Positions 5,647 to 6,004 of a DNA stretch of 6,004 bases are shown in pieces. The position numbers were made by a program, and so were the translations under genes. A model generated the notes under the pieces. It was not told the origin of the DNA, made no database searches, and saw only the letters and a program-made list of their open reading frames with translations. Positions within the stretch are counted from its first letter, which is position 1. Every line of letters begins with the position of its first letter. Source of the stretch: an uncultured Emergencia sp. (GTDB lineage: Bacteria; Bacillota; Clostridia; Peptostreptococcales; Anaerovoracaceae); contig CABSEO010000133.1 of assembly GCA_902476665.1 (NCBI GenBank), positions 1-6,004 of the forward strand, written 5' to 3'.

Positions 5647-6004
5647 ATGTTTAAGAAACTGACTAGAACTATTTTTACAATTCTGGGCGCAATCTTAGGT
5701 TACGGCACCTGGAGACTGCTTGATTTCTGGATGACAAAAAGCGGTACAGATATTGACTCCGTATTTACAGAGGGACAGCAGTTCGGTGCAGCAATCATAT
5801 TCGCAATTATTTTTGGAATTATTTTTTTCAGATTGACGCCTGCAATCAGAAGACAGAGTGTAAAGGTGGCTGATAATATCGAAGAGGATCTCAGCGGAGT
5901 ATCGGCAAATGATCTGGTAACCGGAGTTATCGGACTGATTCTGGGCCTGCTGATTGCTCTGCTGCTGACACAGATTTATGTCAGCATTACAAATAAATAC
6001 CTTT
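5647..6004 (+). CDS. Membrane protein resembling the PIN/TRAM (YacL) family, N-terminal part (3' end outside window)
   Basis: The frame is open to the window edge and gives 119 residues. Visible are hydrophobic segments at ~8-25 (TIFTILGAILGYGTWRLL), ~48-63 (AAIIFAIIFGIIFFRLT) and ~90-110 (DLVTGVIGLILGLLIALLLTQIY), joined by a charged stretch (RRQSVKVADNIEEDLSGVSA). This order, with an 'EEDLSGVSANDLVTGVIGLILGLLIA'-like block ahead of the last helix (residues ~79-106), is the membrane part of YacL-type proteins. In that family a cytoplasmic PIN nuclease-like domain and a TRAM RNA-binding domain follow; neither is visible here because the gene is cut. In Bacillus relatives yacL sits near disA/carD/ispD genes; none is seen upstream here. 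It is transcribed away from the two-component operon, from its own promoter and a leader with possible translational control. The gene is certain, the family is probable. Confidence 0.85.
   Translation, partial: MFKKLTRTIFTILGAILGYGTWRLLDFWMTKSGTDIDSVFTEGQQFGAAIIFAIIFGIIFFRLTPAIRRQSVKVADNIEEDLSGVSANDLVTGVIGLILGLLIALLLTQIYVSITNKYL

Noticed and set aside
5448..5648. Minus-strand open frame of 66 residues in the divergent control region
   Set aside because: It covers the plus-strand promoter and leader of the yacL-like gene, and no ribosome binding site is evident.

Overview
The window looks like a piece of a Bacillota genome, most likely an anaerobic Clostridia/Eubacteriales-type bacterium. 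This rests on strong AGGAGG-type ribosome binding sites, sigma-A-like promoters, moderate G+C, a Clostridia-style secreted modular protein (signal peptide, beta-helix, CxxC module, 'bacterial repeat', Fn3-like tail) and the start of a membrane protein resembling the YacL PIN/TRAM family. The species cannot be named from the sequence alone.

Layout. Positions 1-240 (+) hold the C-terminal DNA-binding end of a LuxR-type regulator that begins outside the window. Positions 241-759 hold no convincing gene but are dense in signals: a terminator-like hairpin, a promoter-like pair at 301-329, a strong promoter-like pair at 399-426, and, directly against its -10 box, a perfect (CAGA)14 tetranucleotide tract at 427-483. 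A hairpin at the tract's 3' edge and a second hairpin with a T6 run follow in a leader of about 325 nt. Positions 760-2691 (+) encode a 643-residue exported protein with about eight beta-helix-like rungs. Positions 2692-3122 form a convergent intergenic region with facing terminators. Positions 3123-5331 (-) hold a two-component operon: an OmpR/PhoB-type response regulator is upstream, and a membrane histidine kinase starts at a TTG codon inside the regulator's 3' end. Positions 5332-5646 are a divergent control region with a good promoter, an operator-like inverted repeat and a leader whose TCCTC(TTT) tract can pair with either an upstream GAGGA or the Shine-Dalgarno. Positions 5647-6004 (+) are the start of the YacL-like membrane protein, cut by the window edge.

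How it may work together. The most striking element is the promoter-(CAGA)14-leader-secreted-protein arrangement. Slippage of a tetranucleotide tract at the transcription start is a known type of contingency mechanism for surface antigens, so this is a good candidate for a phase- or level-variable exported protein; the switching itself is inference. The two-component system is transcribed towards the surface gene, and the LuxR gene lies just upstream of it, but nothing in the sequence proves that either controls it. The yacL-like leader is a second, independent candidate for post-transcriptional control.
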